Assembly (NCBI RefSeq): GCF_037126465.1
Contig: NC_088204.1
Coordinates: forward strand, 15,506,804-15,570,803
Length of the DNA: 64,000 nt
From: Ornithodoros turicata
Lineage: Eukaryota > Arthropoda > Arachnida > Ixodida > Argasidae
Reading direction: 5' to 3'
A program made the translations under genes and the position numbers. A model generated the notes under the pieces. The model searched no databases. It worked only from the letters and a program-made list of their open reading frames with translations, and was not told where the DNA came from. Positions 59,808-64,000 of the stretch are shown here, one piece after another. The number at the start of each line of letters is the position of its first letter. The first letter of the stretch is position 1.

Positions 59808-59899
59808 GTGAGCAGATGGTGGAACACCGACGACTTCGTGGAAGTCATTCTACCAATGGAAGGAGAAAGGGTATATATTACTGGAAAGAAAAACGATGA

Positions 59900-62800
59900 T
59901 TATTCGTTTCCTGTCCGGCAAAGCGGCAGAGTATATAAAGACTGGAAAATCCGTTGCTTCTCTTTGCTCAACGCAAAGTCATAACCTCTCCTTCCAGATA
60001 AGGGGCCACATTCGGGGGGACTTCCCGAGCGGACTTTTGGGGGCAGATGCGTGTATCCACCTGAAACACACCGTCCCGACACGCCCCAGCTAACGACGTA
60101 TCCGACGCAAAGCCCACAACCGCCTCCCCGTAAAACTCTCCCTCGCTGGACGAGCAGCATCTTCGCAGTCTCCCACGCGGAGCCCGTATCGTTGGAAAAC
60201 AAAAGTGGGCCTCGCTTCTAGCAAATTAAGTTAAAACATTCACGAAGTGCTTTGTTAACGATACACTACAATTTAACAAAATTGCCTTTTAGTTTGGGGG
60301 CGCACAACTGTATAAAATATGGAACAATTAATTCTATCACAAAAAAAGATCTTTCGTTGTGTTGCAAATGCGCCTTACGTTGCACGTACAAATCCACATT
60401 TTAATGAGCTCAGCGTTGTGCGTGTATGTCATCTCTAGGAATATGTTTTTGGTAACAAACTACGTTTTGCACGCGATGTAGTATTTGTTTCTCATGTTCG
60501 CAGCAGCGCCCTCGGACACTCCCACCACCACGATCACGTCCAGCATCGTCATCGCCACTTCGATCATTCCCGTCATCTCTCATCGTCATCACTGATCATT
60601 GTCACCACTCATATTAGACCCCTAGCTATGGGGTAGCGTTCCACTCCTAGAGTGGAAAACCTCCCCACTTGATCATCACAATATATATGTTGTTGTTGTT
60701 CTCATGTTCGTAGGCTAGCCGACGTAACCAGGCAAACCACATCCCGTCAAGAGCAGAATACTGGTATCACAAAAGTTAGAACAGAATATGGAAGACAAAC
60801 GCTGACATACAATATTCTCTATATTTTGAACTCGTATCTCAATACCGTGTCGAAGCTATCTGCAGTTTAAAAAAAGGAAAACAACAGGCGGTTGAGCCGA
60901 TGTTTCAATGTGGTTATGGTAAATATATCGGAATATTTAAATATGTGTGTGTGTATTGTTCAGATTGATTAGATATGTCTGAATACTGTTTAGAAGGCAC
61001 ATATATGTGCTGTTAAATATATTTCGTATGTCTGATTGTCAACAAATATATCTTGCTGTTGCCCATCACCGGGGGTTATGAAGGTTTATTAAAGACAAAG
61101 AGGAAAAGTCAGCCAGACTGAGGTCGGCTTGCTATTCCAAGAAAAAAATAATAATAAAAGAACGGGTGTGATCAAACTGCCACACGCAGCTTTTTCCCCG
61201 TGCCTCCTTTTTCTGCAGAAACAAAATATACTTTTAAAAAATAATTCGAACTGTGACGTCACGGCAAACTTGCTGTAAAATTCGATTATAAATAACTGGA
61301 TACGAATTCAGTTGAAATATATTTTGCACGGCGAACGCCTCTGTACAATTGAAATATGTCAGTCTTTAAAAAAGCCAGAGAGTGCATGCGGGAATTCGAA
61401 CCACGTGAACGCCTCTGCGAACCTCCCATGGCAAACGACTCTGTGAATCATAAGATCCGTTTTTTTTTTAGCCGCGTTAGCGCCGCGAAGCAACTGTGGC
61501 TATGAGAGGCGTATACGACTGTGCATCATAAGAAAACGCCCGATAGCGTTTATTTCGGCCAGGAGTCAGAAAATACTGCGTTCAACCTTCAAGAACGAAT
61601 ATAAATGAATGGATGACAGCGAAACAGAATCTTAAAAGGTTGGACTCAAGCTGCCCCCAGTACTCGCACGCTACTAAAAGAAAGCGGAGGGGAAAAAAAA
61701 AGGCGAGGGGAAAAGGCACACATGCCCAACAGTAACAGAAAAAAAAAAGGGGGGGGGAAAGAAAAGGTGGGGAAGGCAGGTGGCGAGAATATGGAGTTTC
61801 GGATAAGATTTATCACCTCTCAGCATATTGTTTCCTCACAAGCTTCTCGGGAAAATAAACGGAGCCCAGCTTGTGTACACAACCATGTTTGCTTTCTTAC
61901 AGGTAATACTGTAATTTTCTCTACAAAATCCCGACTGTAATGAAATACCTCAAACGTGTTTGCACGACGAAAAGCTTTCCCAACGCTCTCCAGACACATG
62001 AAATAAAGAGGCGAATTACATAAACGATTTCCTTCAATGCAGTCAGTGCTGAAAAAAAAGAAGAAGGATTTTGGGCGCCGAAGGAGCATCCGGGCATCCC
62101 ACGTGGTCCATCACTCCTTAGAGATTTCCTTCTCCGATTCTTTTTTCTAGAACTTCCATTTTGTCTCTCGCCTATTCCCGCGATTCGTGACACACATACA
62201 TGCATTTTTTTTATTGGCATCATCGTTAAAAACCCGCGATAGAAGACGATAGACCGAATTCGTTGGCCGAGCATAGCCCAAACGTGAAGTGATTAGATGT
62301 ATTTCAAAGACATTTATCTGTAATTCAGTATTTTTCGAACACACTGCTGGATGCTCGCTATGGAAGGTAAACTTTAAGATGGAATGTAAGTTTATAAAAT
62401 TTTAAGGCAGCGCTAGGGACTAAATTAGGGCCAGGGGTCTAAACTGGACAGTGTTTCGAAATTTGGGGACTATTGAAGCTGTAACGTTTTCTGATAGCGC
62501 ATTGTTGATTCATAGAGGGAGACATCCTGGCGTTCTTTTTTTTTTTTTTTTTTTCTTCTGCTCAAGATTTCTGGAGTAGCCAGCCTTCGAGCCACCAGTA
62601 CCGGCACTACCACTGTCGCATTCTTCCTTCCTTATATTGTGTTCCTTTATTTATTTATTGTTCTTTGTGTGTTGTTTCCGTCCCATGGGGCAGACTGAAA
62701 GAACATGCGCATTTCAAAAGTACATTTTAGAAGACTTGCGATGTGCACTTAAATATTTGAAGCCCATGCCGTCACGTACCGGAGCGAACTAAAAAAGAAA

Positions 62801-63281
62801 AAAAAAATGACCAGAGGACCAACAGCTTTATCTCTCGAAGAGATTTTTTAAAATTTTCTGTGCTTCTCCTATATAAGGGTCTCAAGGTTAAAAAATGACT
62901 GCGGTTCCGAAATCGTAGAAACAGCAATTTATTTATTTTTTTTTTCAAAACGAGTTTTACGAATTTACCATGTATGCAGTATGCACCACACCCTGCCATC
63001 TGTGGACTCGTAGTCTATCCCCATCCATTAGCGTATCGAGCCTTTTAAAGAAACGCCTCCGCTATTTATAAATATGCAGTCAGTCTGGAACCGGGCGTGC
63101 GCAACAGCCCAAGTATATTTGCGTGTGCCAAGTATAAACACGAGCTTCGACCCCTTCCATGTTCTTCTCCGACTGTGTTTACGGCAACGTGTCATTAGCT
63201 ATGCGAGCGTCTCGGACTGTCTCCGGCTCACTAAGTAGTGATGATGATGATGATTGAAAGAAAAAAATTGGATTTTTTTTT
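59900..63281. other. No gene recognised
   Basis: A spacer with a short SINE tail fragment at 61470-61515 (T10 then GTTAGCGCCGCGAAGCAACT), T tracts at 62538-62555, and TCATCG-rich stretches near 60530-60600. No exon recognised. Confidence 0.5.
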
Positions 63282-63594
63282 GTCTAGAGCTAGTTTTCCT
63301 TTTATTAATCTAGTCATTTTAAAGAGGTGCTTCACAACGAGAACGCCCATTACGTCCGGTAGACCGATGGCAGAAAGCTATTTTAGACTCTGTGCATACA
63401 GGAACGGGCGACTGGGATATCACTGTTATGTCTGTCTGGGATTGGGATATCACTGTGTTATCCCAGTCGCCCGTTCCTGTATGCACAGAGTCTAAAATAG
63501 CTTTCTGCCATCGGTCTACGGACGTAATGGGCGTTCTCGTATTGAAACACCTCTTTAAAATGACTAGATAATAAAAGGAAAAGTAGCCCTAGAC
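63282..63594. mobile_element. Long foldback element
   Basis: Arms from GTCTAGAGCTAGTTTTCCTT (63282) and its complement ending CTAGAC (63594) pair for ~130 bp. They pass through GAACGCCCATTACGTCCG and GCACAGAGTCTAAAATAGC (right-arm sense). The centre carries a direct repeat of GGGATATCACTG. It is non-coding. Confidence 0.88.
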
Positions 63595-64000
63595 AAACAA
63601 AAAAATATATCGGCTGCAGTTTTTGCTAGTGCGCCAAAACAAATTTTGTGGCAAAACGCTTTTTGAAATGATTAAATTTTTTTGTTGGGCTCCTTGTAAG
63701 CTTTTGTTTGTAATTATTTCGCGTGGTTACAGCGGTGGTTACACAATCGCTGCGTACCGCAAACACAGTCTCGTGACATGACAGGTGCACATGATCACAT
63801 GACAGGTCACGTTGCCCTGGAAAGCTACGGAAAACGATGGTTAGTCCTACAAAGCTTTAAAAATGACACGACCAAATGGGTGGTTTTCAAGTTGAGAAGT
63901 GGCGCTACGCATGCTGGGTCTTCGAACTTCCGGTCCGAAATTGCGCTCAATTGGAGCAAAGCAAAACTTCTACCATCTGGCTTAAAAGACAACCAAGATG

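Noticed and set aside
1..64000. CRISPR arrays, operons, intact reverse transcriptase or transposase genes, viral integrations
   Set aside because: None seen; regular repeats are microsatellites or eukaryotic elements, and no open frame shows polymerase, integrase or capsid motifs.

Overview
This is a stretch of eukaryotic nuclear DNA: two intron-containing genes with canonical GT-AG splice sites, long non-coding spacers, microsatellites and very many small transposon relics. The two proteins, the tRNA-derived SINE and the foldback/MITE families point to an arthropod, most likely a chelicerate and probably a tick. That assignment is inference from gene content and repeat style; there is no diagnostic species marker. 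No operon-like, viral, CRISPR or bacterial system is visible.

Positions 1-8858 (+ strand) hold the 3' part of ASNSD1 (asparagine synthetase domain-containing protein 1). Seven exons with compatible phases encode about the last 240 residues; the amino-terminal half lies upstream of the window. Positions 12104-18791 (- strand) hold what reads as a complete POMGNT1 gene (protein O-mannose beta-1,2-N-acetylglucosaminyltransferase). It has 21 coding exons that join without a frame break into 659 residues, close to the human length. The two genes are tail to tail, 3.2 kb apart, with a Tigger/pogo-like element and a foldback element between them.

From about 19 kb to 64 kb I recognise no gene. Two weak coding candidates (33043-33330, 59736-59807) are listed at low confidence. 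This part is filled with non-autonomous elements. They include tRNA-derived SINEs, a 0.4-kb MITE family with 8-bp target duplications, several foldback (hairpin) families, a mariner-type element with TA duplications, a 1.4-kb element with YY1-like motifs in its terminal repeats, and elements whose interiors are degenerate iterations of one short word.

The observations most worth checking are a 60-nt POMGNT1 intron that is open in frame (a candidate exitron), MITEs sitting 18 and 36 nt from POMGNT1 5' splice sites, a ~100-bp-arm hairpin inside a POMGNT1 intron, two SINE insertions that start at the same internal point with separate target duplications, and two diverged foldback elements sharing a subterminal block.
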